A DNA stretch of 64,000 nucleotides from Parageobacillus thermantarcticus (GCF_900111865.1 NZ_FOJS01000002.1:167580-231579), one strand, 5' to 3'. Counted from the stretch's first letter, positions 1-9,178 are shown. Notes: generated from the sequence alone by a model not told the origin. Made by a program: numbers and translations.

Positions 1-545
1 GCGTTATTGCGAAATGACGCTCGATGTCCCCCCGCCTCCGGCCCTTGCACACATAATGCGTTCGCCCCCGCCTGTTTGGCGATCAACGCTTCTTCCGTTG
101 ATGTCACAGTCACAATGACAAATGAACCGTTGTCTTTCAATTTTGCGATGATGTCAGGCGAAGGACAGCCAAACGTAAAGCTTACTACTGGAACTTTTTC
201 TTCATACAAAACAGCGAGCTTTGCTTCCCAATCATCATCATCCCATTTCGCCTCCCCAAGCTGCACGCCGAATCGTTCCGCTTCTTTCTCCAACACTTGC
301 CGATAACGAAGCAGCGCTTTCTCGTCTACGTCTTCTTCGCTTGGGACAAAAACGTTAACGCCAAACAGCTTATCAGTCAGCTCCCGAACCGCGGCAATTT
401 CTTTGCGCATTTCTTCCGCTTTTTTATAACCGCCTGCCAAAAAACCAAGCCCTCCTGCATTCGATACAGCCGCAGCCAGCGCTGGAGTGGAAACACCTCC
501 AGCCATCGGCGCTTGAATAATTGGAACAGAAATGGTATTGAGCAC
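1..545 (-). CDS. Nitronate monooxygenase (2-nitropropane dioxygenase family), C-terminal part cut by window edge
   Basis: The reading frame runs off the left edge, so only about the first 181 residues are present. Visible family features are the N-terminal P-I-I-Q-A-P-M-A-G-G-V-S-T-P run, a G-G-L-G-F-L-A-G-G FMN-phosphate loop, a V-S-F-T-F-G-C-P segment and the Q-G-x-E-A-G-G-H-R active-site loop near the edge. Members are FMN enzymes that oxidise nitronates such as propionate-3-nitronate; the physiological substrate here is unknown. I chose the GTG at 543-545 because a GGTGAGG ribosome site lies just upstream. The ATG-initiated frame that overlaps it is out of phase and does not match the family. 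No operon partner is visible. Confidence 0.9.
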   Translation of the reverse strand, partial: MLNTISVPIIQAPMAGGVSTPALAAAVSNAGGLGFLAGGYKKAEEMRKEIAAVRELTDKLFGVNVFVPSEEDVDEKALLRYRQVLEKEAERFGVQLGEAKWDDDDWEAKLAVLYEEKVPVVSFTFGCPSPDIIAKLKDNGSFVIVTVTSTEEALIAKQAGANALCVQGPEAGGHRASFRNN

Positions 546-950
546 TTTCCTCACCTTTCTCCATAAAGTGATTCATATAAAATCTTCCAAAAATGCACGC
601 AAAATTCCTGCAAAAAAAATAATTAAATTTCGTTAGGTCCAAGACAATAAACCAAGTCCTAAACTCCCAAGCTTATGTTCCCGGAAAATAAAACCACTTT
701 GTGCCGTTTCTTTTTCCATCATCCCTAGCTTCATCGATTCAGTTCCGGAAGCTATATAAAAAAAGCGGCAGTTTTCCAGTGATCCATGCTTAATAGACTT
801 CATCCGTTTCCACACCATGTATGCTGATAAATTGTTTTTGCGGCCATATTTTTGAAAAATCAGTGCCAGTTCCGGAAACATAATGAAAACGAATAATCGT
901 CGTTTATAATATAAACAAGAAGCGAAAACAAAAGAGGGAGGATGTTATTT
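546..950. other. Gene-free interval with a promoter-like -10 for the Uma2 gene
   Basis: About 400 bases between divergent genes. An 82-codon minus-strand frame (633-881) has no ribosome site and no recognisable family features, so I do not call it. A TATAAT hexamer at 905-910 lies 41 bases upstream of the GTG of the Uma2 gene and is a reasonable -10 box; no good -35 is visible. AGGGAGG at about 935-941 is the ribosome site of the Uma2 gene. Confidence 0.5.
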
Positions 951-1514
951 GTGAGCCTGCCGAAAAAAAATTTTATCTCTCTCGAAGAATTTTACAAAAT
1001 GAGAGAAAATACAGAGAGGATATTAGAATATGTGGACGGTGTCGTTTTTCTATCGCCATCTCCTTCTACGAGACATCAACGAGTTTCCGGAAGGCTTCAC
1101 GCCAAATTATTCAATTTTTTAGAAGGAAAAGATTGCGAAGTGTTCCACGCGCCTTTTGACATCGAACTAAAAAACGATAAAATGGAAGGAACGAAAATAG
1201 TGGTTCCTGATTTATCGGTAATATGCGATAAAAACGGATTGCTGGAAAATAAATTTGTCGGAGTGCCAACACTCATTGTCGAAATATTAAGCCCTTCTAA
1301 TCAATCGCACGATCTCGTTTTTAAACTGAACTTATATATGCAATATGGCGTAAATGAATACTGGATCGTCAATCCAATGTTAAACATCGTGCAAATTTAT
1401 TCCCTAAACGATGAAGGGCAATATCAACAGCTGGACGCGCTGAAGGAAAAAGGAATCGCTCGATCTGAAGTGCTAAAGGGATTTCACATCAACTTAGAAG
1501 ATCTTTTCAAATGA
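951..1514 (+). CDS. Uma2-family (DUF820) restriction-endonuclease-fold protein
   Basis: This is a 187-residue protein of the Uma2 family (PF05685), which has a PD-(D/E)XK nuclease-like fold and is often scattered in multiple copies in cyanobacteria and some Firmicutes; the cellular role is not known. Typical features are R-I-L-E-Y-V-D-G-V-V-F near the start, V-V-P-D-L-S-V-I-C in the middle, then P-T-L-I-V-E-I-L-S-P-S and Q-Y-G-V-N-E-Y-W-I-V-N-P. The D and E of these two latter blocks are the likely metal ligands. An ATG nine bases further upstream sits directly on the GGGAGG ribosome site, so the in-frame GTG at 951 is the better start. A decayed copy of the 3' end of a related gene lies at about 11205-11287. 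Confidence 0.8.
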   Translation: MSLPKKNFISLEEFYKMRENTERILEYVDGVVFLSPSPSTRHQRVSGRLHAKLFNFLEGKDCEVFHAPFDIELKNDKMEGTKIVVPDLSVICDKNGLLENKFVGVPTLIVEILSPSNQSHDLVFKLNLYMQYGVNEYWIVNPMLNIVQIYSLNDEGQYQQLDALKEKGIARSEVLKGFHINLEDLFK

Positions 1515-1546
1515 AAAACCGACCTTAACATCTGGCCGGTTTTTTT
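1514..1546 (+). terminator. Rho-independent terminator of the Uma2 gene
   Basis: An 11-base stem with one mismatch (AAAAACCGACC against GGCCGGTTTTT) is followed by a T run. It begins at the stop codon of the Uma2 gene. Confidence 0.75.
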
Positions 1547-1567
1547 GTGCTACTATCCGCTTTAAAA

Positions 1568-1680
1568 GATGAAATCCTAGGTTTTGTGTAAAAAGAAACG
1601 GCAAAAAGCTGTTTAATTTTCCTAATGTCTAAATTCGCTGGACCAAGAGCGAAATTTTACACAATAATCAGGACTTGACC
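1568..1680. repeat. Short inverted-repeat element (MITE-like), copy A
   Basis: The 113-base element has ends of the form G-x-T-x-AA-x-TCC ... TTGTGTAAAA and TTTTACACAA ... GGACTTGACC, which are imperfect inverted repeats. It is flanked by an exact 8-base duplication, CTTTAAAA, at 1560-1567 and 1681-1688. Its interior matches, in opposite orientation, the element at 59976-60090 (shared blocks include AAAAAGAAACGGC, GCTGTTTAATTTTCCTAA and GCTGGACC). It has no coding capacity. The end structure and duplication size suggest movement by a full-length insertion sequence elsewhere in the genome, possibly IS256-type, but that is inference. Confidence 0.8.
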
Positions 1681-1711
1681 CTTTAAAAACTCCTGTTTTT
1701 TAGATGGTGAA

Positions 1712-2314
1712 CTAATCTAATGCTTCGATCATGCATATCACCGCTTTTTGCAAGTCTTCTTGCGACCAGCTTGGGAGAGTTGGTTTCTGAATGGCTAATT
1801 CGTGCGAAGCAGGAAGATGAACAAACCCAGCTTTTACAGGCATGTTTTCGCTCTGCACTTTATGCAAAACGGAATACATCACATTGTTGCATAAATAGGT
1901 TCCCGCTGTATTGGAAATTTGCGCAGGGTATCCTTTTTCATTTAAAACATTGACAAAACGGCGGATCGGCAATGTCGAAAAATAGGCTGCTGGTCCATCC
2001 TCGACAATCCGCTCGTCTTGCGCCTGCATCCCCCGATTATCAGGACCCCCGTCTTTACAATTAATAGCAATTCGTTCTGGAGTAATTTTTGTACGCCCTG
2101 CCGCGAGCCCAAGGGAAATCACTACATCTGGTTGGATCTGTTCCAAGTATTCCAAGCATTTTGCCGCAGATTCCGCAAAGTCAACCGGAAGAATACGCCC
2201 ATAAACTTGATAATCTCCAATGATTTTTTCATCGAGATTTTTGGCAATTCGTTCCGTCGGATTAATAGGAAATTCTAAAAACGGAACAAAACCTGTCAAT
2301 AAAAGTTTTTTCAT
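1712..2314 (-). CDS. pcp: Pyroglutamyl-peptidase I (pyrrolidone-carboxylate peptidase)
   Basis: This 200-residue cysteine peptidase of family C15 removes N-terminal pyroglutamate from peptides in the cytoplasm. The length is near the family norm (about 215). The catalytic triad is visible: Glu80 in P-E-R-I-A-I-N, Cys142 in T-Y-L-C-N-N-V-M-Y and His166 in G-F-V-H-L-P. The N-terminal L-L-T-G-F-x-P-F block is also typical. It is followed by a DUF3899 gene 31 bases upstream on the same strand and the peptide-uptake operon beyond that, which fits a role in using imported peptides. A GGAGGC-type ribosome site precedes the ATG. Confidence 0.93.
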   Translation of the reverse strand: MKKLLLTGFVPFLEFPINPTERIAKNLDEKIIGDYQVYGRILPVDFAESAAKCLEYLEQIQPDVVISLGLAAGRTKITPERIAINCKDGGPDNRGMQAQDERIVEDGPAAYFSTLPIRRFVNVLNEKGYPAQISNTAGTYLCNNVMYSVLHKVQSENMPVKAGFVHLPASHELAIQKPTLPSWSQEDLQKAVICMIEALD

Positions 2315-2345
2315 TTTCTCCTTTGCCTCCTGAAATTCTTTTTAT

Positions 2346-2717
2346 TTAATAGTAGAAAAATAAATAAGTCAAAGACATGCATATAGAACCTGTGCCAATG
2401 CCTAGCAGAATTTTTTTGGCATTACTAAGCGTTCGGCTTCTCCATTCTTTCAGCCACGCATCATTAGCCAGCCTTTCTTCTTCACGAATTAACATTTTTG
2501 GTTTAGGCACAATCAACTGATACATTTGCCGAAATCCTTTGAAGAAAAAATGGAAGAACCCTGTTTGGTAAACAAAAATGCATGCCCCAACCGCCAATAT
2601 AGTGAGTCCATATAAAAAACATTGATTAATGAAAGTAAGCGTATTCACCCCATATATCATTTTCGTCAGCAGCAAAACAACGGCAGTGCAAAAAATGGCG
2701 CTGAAATACAGCAGCAT
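2346..2717 (-). CDS. DUF3899-like small membrane protein
   Basis: A 123-residue protein with three clear membrane segments: about residues 2-20, 33-55 and 102-122. Between the second and third lies a charged, probably cytoplasmic stretch with E-E-E-R-L-A-N-D-A-W. The layout resembles the DUF3899 family of Bacillus membrane proteins, whose function is unknown. It lies just downstream of the dpp terminator and upstream of pcp, so it may share a transcript with pcp. The family name is a resemblance call; the membrane topology is what the sequence shows directly. Confidence 0.65.
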   Translation of the reverse strand: MLLYFSAIFCTAVVLLLTKMIYGVNTLTFINQCFLYGLTILAVGACIFVYQTGFFHFFFKGFRQMYQLIVPKPKMLIREEERLANDAWLKEWRSRTLSNAKKILLGIGTGSICMSLTYLFFYY

Positions 2718-2742
2718 ATTACTATCTCCCCTTTATGAGGTG

Positions 2743-2785
2743 AAAGGGAAGAATTATCTTCCAAGAAAATAATTCTTCCCTTTTT
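2743..2785 (-). terminator. Stem-loop terminator after the dpp operon
   Basis: The inverted repeat AAAGGGAAGAATTAT / ATAATTCTTCCCTTT forms a 15-base stem with a short loop. It lies between dppE and the DUF3899 gene. The minus-strand T run is short (TTT); the plus-strand one is longer. Confidence 0.7.
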
Positions 2786-2791
2786 CATCAA

Positions 2792-4411
2792 TTATTCAGC
2801 GATTTTTTTCGCCCAGCGTACATCCGGATAACGGTTGACAGGATACACAATGCCTTTGAATTTCGGCGACGTCAAGTAGTTTTGCGAGTAGAAATAAACA
2901 GGGATAAATGGCATATCTGTCATCAAGACTTTTTCTGCTTCATGGAGAAGTTCATAGCGTTTTTTATCATCTTGCTCTACTTTCGCCTGAGCCATCAAAT
3001 CATCAAATTGTTTGTTTACCCAGTTAGTGCGATTGTTCGGGCTATCGCCTAAGTAGAAGTCTAAAATAACAGTTGGATCGACAAAAATTCCTACCCAACC
3101 CATACGCGCCAGTTGGAAATTCGACTGATCCGTTGTTTCCAAATATGTTTTCCATTCTTGGTTGGCCAGCTTAATTTTCACGCCAAGATTTCTTTTTAGC
3201 ATTTCTTGAACTGCTTCAGCAATTTTTTTATGGTTTTCGGCCGTATTATAAATTAAAGTAACTTCTGGAAGCTTGCTCCAACCTTCTTCTTTCATTCCTT
3301 CTTGCAATAATTTTTTCGCTTCTTTAACATTTTCTTCAAAGTACGCGCCGCCTACTTCGCGGAAATCACCATCTGGAGTGTTCGCCCCATATGGAACAAA
3401 CGCATACGCTGGCTTTTCTCCTGATTTCGTGATGTTTTCTACAATTGCTTTGCGATCGATGGCCATGGCAAATGCACGGCGGATTTTTGCGTTATTGAAC
3501 GGCTCTTTATCTACGTTAAACATGAACATATAAGTTCCAAAGTACGGAACGACTTTGTATTCTTTATTATTTTTTTCTTGTTCAATCGCATCTGTAGGCA
3601 ATGTTGCAATTAAATCGAGCTCTCCTGTTTTGTACATTTGATAATATGTCGTCGCATCATTGACCATCTTCCATGTTACTTTTTCCATATTGATCGTGTC
3701 TTTGTTCCAGTAGTGTTGGTTCTTTTCAATCACTACTTCGCTGTTATGTTTCCACTCAGTCAATCGGTAAGCTCCGTTGCTTACATATCCTTTTGCTTCG
3801 GCAGCCCATTTTGGATTCGATTCGACGAGCGATTTTTTCACTGGATAAAACGTCCACATCGTTAATAGCTTGTCAAAATAGCCTAACGGCGACTTAAGCT
3901 CCACTTGCAATGTTTTATCATCTAATGCTTTAACCCCTACCTGATCGGCGCTTCCTTTTCCTTTGTTATATTCTTCGGCTCCTTTAATGTAGTACATGTA
4001 AAAAGCAAATGGGCTTCCTGTCTTCGGATCGAGCACGCGTTTCCAAGCATATTCAAAATCTTGGGCTGTCACCGGATCGCCATCAGACCATTTTGCATCA
4101 TCGCGAATCGTAAACGTATAAGTTTTTCCATCTTCAGATACTTTTACATCACTTGCGGCTCCTAATACAGGTTCCCCTTTTTGATTTTTCGTGTACAGTC
4201 CTTCAAACAAGTGATCAATCACCCATCCTGATGTTGTATCCGATGCGATAGCAGGGTCTAAGCTTGGAGGTTCGCTCATCGCGTTTAACGTAATTTCTTG
4301 CTTAATATTTTTGGCTGCCCCGTCTTCGGCATTTTCCTTGCTTCCGCAGCCAGTCAACACGGCGGAAACTAATAATAGTAATGCGAATATACTTGCAAAA
4401 GCTTTTTTCAT
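2792..4411 (-). CDS. dppE: Dipeptide/oligopeptide-binding lipoprotein (DppE/OppA family)
   Basis: This is the extracellular solute-binding protein of a peptide ABC transporter (SBP family 5), 539 residues, close to B. subtilis DppE. The signal peptide ends in a lipobox L-T-G-C with Cys22 as the lipidated residue. Family blocks include A-M-S-E-P-P-S-L-D-P, F-T-I-R-D-D-A-K-W-S-D-G-D-P-V-T-A-Q-D-F-E-Y and R-R-A-F-A-M-A-I-D-R. It is the last gene of a minus-strand operon that runs dppA, dppB, dppC, dppD, dppF, dppE, and a strong stem-loop follows it. Peptide length preference cannot be read from sequence. Confidence 0.93.
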   Translation of the reverse strand: MKKAFASIFALLLLVSAVLTGCGSKENAEDGAAKNIKQEITLNAMSEPPSLDPAIASDTTSGWVIDHLFEGLYTKNQKGEPVLGAASDVKVSEDGKTYTFTIRDDAKWSDGDPVTAQDFEYAWKRVLDPKTGSPFAFYMYYIKGAEEYNKGKGSADQVGVKALDDKTLQVELKSPLGYFDKLLTMWTFYPVKKSLVESNPKWAAEAKGYVSNGAYRLTEWKHNSEVVIEKNQHYWNKDTINMEKVTWKMVNDATTYYQMYKTGELDLIATLPTDAIEQEKNNKEYKVVPYFGTYMFMFNVDKEPFNNAKIRRAFAMAIDRKAIVENITKSGEKPAYAFVPYGANTPDGDFREVGGAYFEENVKEAKKLLQEGMKEEGWSKLPEVTLIYNTAENHKKIAEAVQEMLKRNLGVKIKLANQEWKTYLETTDQSNFQLARMGWVGIFVDPTVILDFYLGDSPNNRTNWVNKQFDDLMAQAKVEQDDKKRYELLHEAEKVLMTDMPFIPVYFYSQNYLTSPKFKGIVYPVNRYPDVRWAKKIAE

Positions 4412-4434
4412 GTTTTTATCCCCCTTTGAATGGT

Positions 4435-5394
4435 TTATTGATTATACAAATGGCAAGCTGTCCAATGGTTTTTCTTTACTTCTTTCCAAGCTGGCTCCAC
4501 TTTGGAACAAATGTCCGTTGCATATGGACATCTCGTGCGAAATCTACAGCCGCTTGGAGGATGAACAGGACTAGGTGGATCTCCTGAAAGAACGATTCTT
4601 TCCCTTTTCCTAGCCAGTCTTGGATTTGGGATCGGAATTGCCGACAAAAGCGCTTGCGTATAAGGATGCAACGGTTCTTCAAATAAATCGGAGCTTTCTG
4701 CAATTTCCATCATTTTTCCAAGATACATCACCCCTATCCGATCGCTAATATGTTTTACCATTCCAAGGTCATGCGCAATAAACAAATAAGTCAAGTCTTC
4801 TTCTTGTTTTAAATCATCAAGCAAGTTAACTACTTGCGCTTGAATCGAAACGTCTAAAGCGGAGATCGGCTCATCGGCGACGATAAATTTCGGTTTTACC
4901 GCCAATGCGCGCGCGATGCCGATCCGCTGTCTTTGTCCCCCGCTAAATTCGTGAGGGAATCGCTCTGCATGTTCAGGACGCAATCCTACTCTTTCAAGAA
5001 GGTGATACACTAATTCTTGTCTTTCTTTTCCTTTTGCTAAATGATGGGCATCAATCCCTTCCGCAATAATGTCGCCCACTCTCATTCGCGGATTTAATGA
5101 TGCATGCGGGTCTTGGAAAATCATCTGCATTTCTCGATTCAATTTTCGCTGCGTCTGTCTGTCTAAATTCCCCAATTCATGGCCGTCGAAGCGAATCTTG
5201 CCCGAAGTGGCAGGATAAAGACCAACAATCGTTTTTCCTAATGTCGATTTTCCGCTTCCACTCTCGCCAACCAATCCGAACGTTTCTCCTCTGCGGATGG
5301 CGAAGGAAATACCGTCTACTGATTTCACGGTTTGATTAGGGCCGATTTTAAAATACTTTTTTACATTTTCTACTTGAAGAATCTCCTCAGACAT
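4435..5394 (-). CDS. dppF: Peptide ABC transporter ATPase, OppF/DppF type
   Basis: A 319-residue ATP-binding subunit. The Walker A block [12 protein letters not shown], the Q-loop M-I-F-Q-D-P-H-A-S-L-N-P, the signature F-S-G-G-Q-R-Q-R-I-G-I-A-R and Walker B F-I-V-A-D-E-P-I-S-A-L-D-V-S are all intact. The C-terminal C-x-x-R-C-P-x-A x6 C region typical of the oligopeptide ATPases (a probable Fe-S or metal site) is present. It pairs with DppD as the second ATPase of the transporter. B. subtilis dpp has only one ATPase gene, so this cluster combines a DppA-type head with an opp-like two-ATPase engine. Confidence 0.92.
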   Translation of the reverse strand: MSEEILQVENVKKYFKIGPNQTVKSVDGISFAIRRGETFGLVGESGSGKSTLGKTIVGLYPATSGKIRFDGHELGNLDRQTQRKLNREMQMIFQDPHASLNPRMRVGDIIAEGIDAHHLAKGKERQELVYHLLERVGLRPEHAERFPHEFSGGQRQRIGIARALAVKPKFIVADEPISALDVSIQAQVVNLLDDLKQEEDLTYLFIAHDLGMVKHISDRIGVMYLGKMMEIAESSDLFEEPLHPYTQALLSAIPIPNPRLARKRERIVLSGDPPSPVHPPSGCRFRTRCPYATDICSKVEPAWKEVKKNHWTACHLYNQ

Positions 5395-5397
5395 CCA

Positions 5398-6405
5398 TTA
5401 CTCCCTCCCTTCTGCAATGAACGCTTCCACTTTGGGAGCTCTAGGGTCATTCAACCAGCAATTTGCTGTATGCCCATTAGAAATATGGAATGGTGTCGGG
5501 TTTTTTTCTACACAAATTTCCATCGCATATGGGCAACGCGGGGCAAATGGGCATCCTTTTGGCGGCGAAAAAAGATCCGGAGGGGAGCCCTCTATCGGCA
5601 CTAGACGTTTCTTCTCTTTGTCATGCAAGTTTGGAATGGAGCGCAATAGCCCCCACGTATACGGATGTTTCGGATTTTCGAATATATCGAAAACGGTGCC
5701 CGTTTCCACCACGGTTCCGCCATACATGACGATGACCCGTTGCGCCATTTCAGCCACTACACCTAGGTCATGCGTAATTAAAATAATCGACATTCCCATC
5801 TTTTTTTGCAACTCTTTCATCAAATCAAGAATTTGCGCTTGAATCGTCACATCCAGCGCCGTTGTCGGCTCATCGGCAATGAGCAGTTTCGGATTACACG
5901 CTAAAGCAATGGCAATCACTACTCTCTGCCTCATTCCCCCGCTAAATTCATGGGGATATTGATGATACCTTTCTTCCGCATTAGGGATTCCTACTAGACG
6001 CAACAATTCAATCGCCTTTTGCTTCGCTTCCGCTTTCGACAGTTTTTGATGTTTCCGTATCCCTTCTGCAATCTGTTTTCCGATTTTCATTGTCGGATTT
6101 AATGATGTCATCGGGTCTTGGAAAACCATTCCTATTTCTGAACCTTTTAATTTTCGCATTTCCTTTTTCGACAAATGCAAAATCTCTTTTCCGTTAAAGC
6201 GAACGTTTCCATCCTTAATGTTTTTCGCGGGAATTAATCCCATAATCGTTTGAACGGTTACCGTCTTGCCGCTTCCGCTTTCCCCGACAATAGCGACAAC
6301 TTCCCCTTGATCGACATAAAACGAAACATCGCGAACCGCCTGAACTTCGCCGCCATATGTTGGGAATGTCACTTTTAGATGCTCTACTTCTAACAAATGG
6401 CTCAT
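5398..6405 (-). CDS. dppD: Peptide ABC transporter ATPase, OppD/DppD type
   Basis: A 335-residue ATPase, the same length as B. subtilis DppD. Walker [12 protein letters not shown]-loop [12 protein letters not shown], signature [12 protein letters not shown] and Walker [15 protein letters not shown] are intact, and the C-terminal [15 protein letters not shown] cysteine cluster is present. A GTG that would extend the protein by four residues lies inside the AGGAGGTG ribosome site, so I start at the ATG at 6403-6405. Three bases separate its stop from the dppF start. Confidence 0.93.
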   Translation of the reverse strand: MSHLLEVEHLKVTFPTYGGEVQAVRDVSFYVDQGEVVAIVGESGSGKTVTVQTIMGLIPAKNIKDGNVRFNGKEILHLSKKEMRKLKGSEIGMVFQDPMTSLNPTMKIGKQIAEGIRKHQKLSKAEAKQKAIELLRLVGIPNAEERYHQYPHEFSGGMRQRVVIAIALACNPKLLIADEPTTALDVTIQAQILDLMKELQKKMGMSIILITHDLGVVAEMAQRVIVMYGGTVVETGTVFDIFENPKHPYTWGLLRSIPNLHDKEKKRLVPIEGSPPDLFSPPKGCPFAPRCPYAMEICVEKNPTPFHISNGHTANCWLNDPRAPKVEAFIAEGRE

Positions 6406-6420
6406 GGAGACAATCACCTC

Positions 6421-7362
6421 CTATTTTCTAGTTCTTGGATCTAACGCATCTTGTAATCCGTCCCCAAATACGTTAAAGGCAAACATCGTCAAAGCGATCA
6501 TAAATCCTGGGAAAAATAACCTCCACCATTGACCGTTTAAAATAACGCCTAAAGCGTCATTTGCCATCGTTCCCCAGCTTGCAAACGGAGCTTGTACACC
6601 TAATCCTAAAAAACTTAAAAACGATTCAGCAAAGATGGCTTGGGGAATCGTAAAGGTTAAATTGACAATAATAATTCCTAATGCATTAGGCAACAAATGG
6701 CGGAAAATGATTTTCGCATGTGACGTTCCCAATTTTTGTGCTGCCATCACATACTCTTGCTGCTTTAGCTGGAGGATTTGGCCTCTAATAATTCGGGCCA
6801 TTCCTACCCATCCTGTAATCGAAAGTGCAATAATGATCGTCCATAATCCCGGTTCCATAATGACCATGAGCAAAATCACAACTAATAGATACGGAATGCC
6901 GTACAGTATTTCCACAATCCTCATTAAAATATTGTCAATGCGATCCCCAAGTTTTCCTCGTCCTGCCATATATCCTGATATTCCGCCCACAAGAACTCCT
7001 ATCACTAAATCGATCAACGCAGCGACGAGCCCGACGGTCAGCGATATACGCGCCCCATACCAAGTACGCGACCACATATCCCTTCCTAAATCATCTGTTC
7101 CGAACCAATGCTTGCTAGAAGGAGGTTGGCTGCCATTCGCCAAATTCTGATCAGAATAGCTGTATGGAACTAGATGGGGACCGACAATCGCCATAATGAC
7201 AATCGCTAATAAAAGAATCGCTCCCAGCATCGCCATTTTATTTTTTACAATGTTGATAAGGACCTGTTTCCCAAAGCTGAGACTTGGTCTTTCAATGACG
7301 TCAGACGCAAGCCTGCTGCGATCAATGGGGCGAAATAAAGCATCTTCTTTTTGTGAAATCAT
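6421..7362 (-). CDS. dppC: Peptide ABC transporter permease, OppC/DppC type
   Basis: This 313-residue inner membrane permease has a long cytoplasmic N-terminus, a first membrane helix near residues 40-60 (M-A-M-L-G-A-I-L-L-L-A-I-V) and the periplasm-side H-W-F-G-T-D-D-L-G-R-D-M-W-S-R block that is characteristic of OppC/DppC. The EAA loop that contacts the ATPases is visible as A-A-Q-K-L-G-T-S-H-A-K-I-I-F-R-H-L-L-P-N. It overlaps nothing but sits two bases after dppB, consistent with one transcript. Confidence 0.93.
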   Translation of the reverse strand: MISQKEDALFRPIDRSRLASDVIERPSLSFGKQVLINIVKNKMAMLGAILLLAIVIMAIVGPHLVPYSYSDQNLANGSQPPSSKHWFGTDDLGRDMWSRTWYGARISLTVGLVAALIDLVIGVLVGGISGYMAGRGKLGDRIDNILMRIVEILYGIPYLLVVILLMVIMEPGLWTIIIALSITGWVGMARIIRGQILQLKQQEYVMAAQKLGTSHAKIIFRHLLPNALGIIIVNLTFTIPQAIFAESFLSFLGLGVQAPFASWGTMANDALGVILNGQWWRLFFPGFMIALTMFAFNVFGDGLQDALDPRTRK

Positions 7363-7364
7363 GC

Positions 7365-8294
7365 TTAGTCCCCCTTATTACTCGTTAACTTAATTCTCGG
7401 ATCAATCAAACGGTAAGAAATGTCGACAAGAAACAACGTAATGACTAGAATCGTGCTAAAAAACACAGTCGTTCCTAAAATAACGGGATAGTCACGGTTA
7501 AAAATGCTGTCGACAAAATATTTTCCAAGCCCTGGTATAGCAAAAATTTTCTCGATCACAAAGGTGCCTGTAATTAAAACCGCAAATAATGGACCAATAA
7601 ATGTAATGACTGGCAAAATCGCATTTCGGATACCATGCTTAATAACAATGGTTGCAGGAGACAGTCCTTTTGCTTCCGCCGTTTTGATATAATTTTGCTG
7701 CATTACTTCCAGCATGCTAGAACGCATAAAACGGGCGATGACCGCCATTGGGGTAGTGGCTAAAGCGATCGATGGCAAAATCGAATGAGCCCATGTTCCC
7801 CAAGATGCTACAGGTAATAATTTCCATTCAACTGCAAAATATTTGATTAGCAAAGGCGCTAAAATAAAACTAGGAACGGAAATACCGATAATCGCCAAAA
7901 ACATGGCTAGTCGATCAAGCAATCTATTGTGATTTAACGCGGCGATAATGCCTAACAATATTCCAAACAGAAGCGCAATCACCAACGATTGCAATCCGAG
8001 AACGGCAGAAACAGGGAACCCATCAGCAATCAATGTATTGACATCTCTTGTTTCCGATTGAATCGATGGCCCTAAATCAAAGGTTAATAAGTTTTTCATA
8101 TATAGCACATATTGGACAGGCAACGGTTTATCCAAGTTATATTTCGCTCGAATATTTTGCAATACTTCCTCCGGCAATACGTTGGCATCTGAAGCAAACG
8201 GATCGCCAGGAATAGATTTCATGATAATAAATGTCAACGTAGCAATGAGCCAAATCGTAACAATCATTGTCAACAAGCGCTTGACAATGTACAT
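7365..8294 (-). CDS. dppB: Peptide ABC transporter permease, OppB/DppB type
   Basis: A 309-residue permease that forms the channel with DppC. The N-terminal M-Y-I-V-K-R-L-L-T-M-I helix, the G-D-P-F region after it and the EAA loop (E-A-K-G-L-S-P-A-T-I-V-I-K-H-G-I-R-N-A-I-L-P) are typical. The open frame extends 33 residues upstream, but that extension overlaps the end of dppA. The ATG at 8292-8294 has a good AAGGAGG site seven bases upstream and gives the normal OppB/DppB N-terminus, so I use it. Confidence 0.93.
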   Translation of the reverse strand: MYIVKRLLTMIVTIWLIATLTFIIMKSIPGDPFASDANVLPEEVLQNIRAKYNLDKPLPVQYVLYMKNLLTFDLGPSIQSETRDVNTLIADGFPVSAVLGLQSLVIALLFGILLGIIAALNHNRLLDRLAMFLAIIGISVPSFILAPLLIKYFAVEWKLLPVASWGTWAHSILPSIALATTPMAVIARFMRSSMLEVMQQNYIKTAEAKGLSPATIVIKHGIRNAILPVITFIGPLFAVLITGTFVIEKIFAIPGLGKYFVDSIFNRDYPVILGTTVFFSTILVITLFLVDISYRLIDPRIKLTSNKGD

Positions 8295-8329
8295 GCCCAT
8301 CCCTCCTTCTTTGAGTGTTTCACGGATCA

Positions 8330-9178
8330 TTAAGCATTCACATGGCCTAATACTCCATTCGTCGCCGTCATCGCAATGATGACACATCCCCACATATGCT
8401 TATAAGCGGTGACAATATCATCACACGTAAATGTAATGGTCCGAGGCCCTATTAATTTAACCGTTGGAAGTGTTGTCGTCATCGTTGCTTGGTTTGGCCC
8501 TTTAAATTCAATTTGGAATGTGACAGGCCCTTCGATTTTCAACGGCGGACATTGCTTTGCTTTTTGTACGGCCTTTTTTGCTTTTTCCTTAATCAACTCA
8601 TGTGCTTTGACAGGATGGAGCAATTCTGCCGCAAAACGATCAATCCCGCGTTTTACTACCGCCGCTTCGACATGTGGCAACGTTTTGCGGACTTCATTGA
8701 CATACGCATCGTCTCCTGAAATAAAAATGGCAGGAACGTCGTAATAACCAGCTACGAACGCATTCATCTCCGTTTCGCCCACAACGCGGCCGTTGATCTT
8801 TATTTCGTTCACACAAATTCCCGCTAAACTGTGGCTGATGACCGTTCTTTCCGAACCATTCTCACGCCCATGGTGGCCGACAAACATAATGCCGTCAAAA
8901 CTGTCGTCAAGACCTTCAAGCTGGCACATGACTCGATTGCTCCCGGAAATAAGCCGGGCTCGTGGATCCAACTCTTCAATGAGAATGTTAGACATGTTTC
9001 CATGCCCATCGGCAACTACCACTTCCGTTGCTCCTCCAAGAAACGCTCCCTCAATGGCTGCATTCACGTCTTGCGTCATAAGCTTACGGAACCGCTGGTA
9101 CTCGCTATTTGTTTTTAGCTGCTGGTTAGTCGCAACTCCTGAAATTCCTTCCATATCCGCTGAGATAAAAATTTTCAT
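8330..9178 (-). CDS. dppA: D-aminopeptidase DppA (peptidase family M55)
   Basis: A 282-residue zinc aminopeptidase that cleaves D-amino-acid-containing dipeptides in the cytoplasm; B. subtilis DppA acts on D-Ala-D-Ala and D-Ala-Gly-Gly. Family residues are visible: S-A-D-M-E-G-I-S-G-V at the N-terminus, D-G-H-G-N-M in the middle and F-V-G-H-H-G-R further on, which together hold the two zinc ions. As in B. subtilis it heads the dpp transporter operon, pointing to recovery of cell-wall dipeptides. The ATG at 9176-9178 is preceded by AGAGGTG; the in-frame GTG three codons earlier lies inside that site. Confidence 0.93.
   Translation of the reverse strand: MKIFISADMEGISGVATNQQLKTNSEYQRFRKLMTQDVNAAIEGAFLGGATEVVVADGHGNMSNILIEELDPRARLISGSNRVMCQLEGLDDSFDGIMFVGHHGRENGSERTVISHSLAGICVNEIKINGRVVGETEMNAFVAGYYDVPAIFISGDDAYVNEVRKTLPHVEAAVVKRGIDRFAAELLHPVKAHELIKEKAKKAVQKAKQCPPLKIEGPVTFQIEFKGPNQATMTTTLPTVKLIGPRTITFTCDDIVTAYKHMWGCVIIAMTATNGVLGHVNA

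Noticed and set aside
633..881. An 82-codon minus-strand frame between the nitronate monooxygenase and Uma2 genes
   Set aside because: No ribosome site, no family features, and the composition is unlike the surrounding genes.
942..950. ATG start for the Uma2 gene
   Set aside because: It abuts the GGGAGG ribosome site; the in-frame GTG at 951 has correct spacing.
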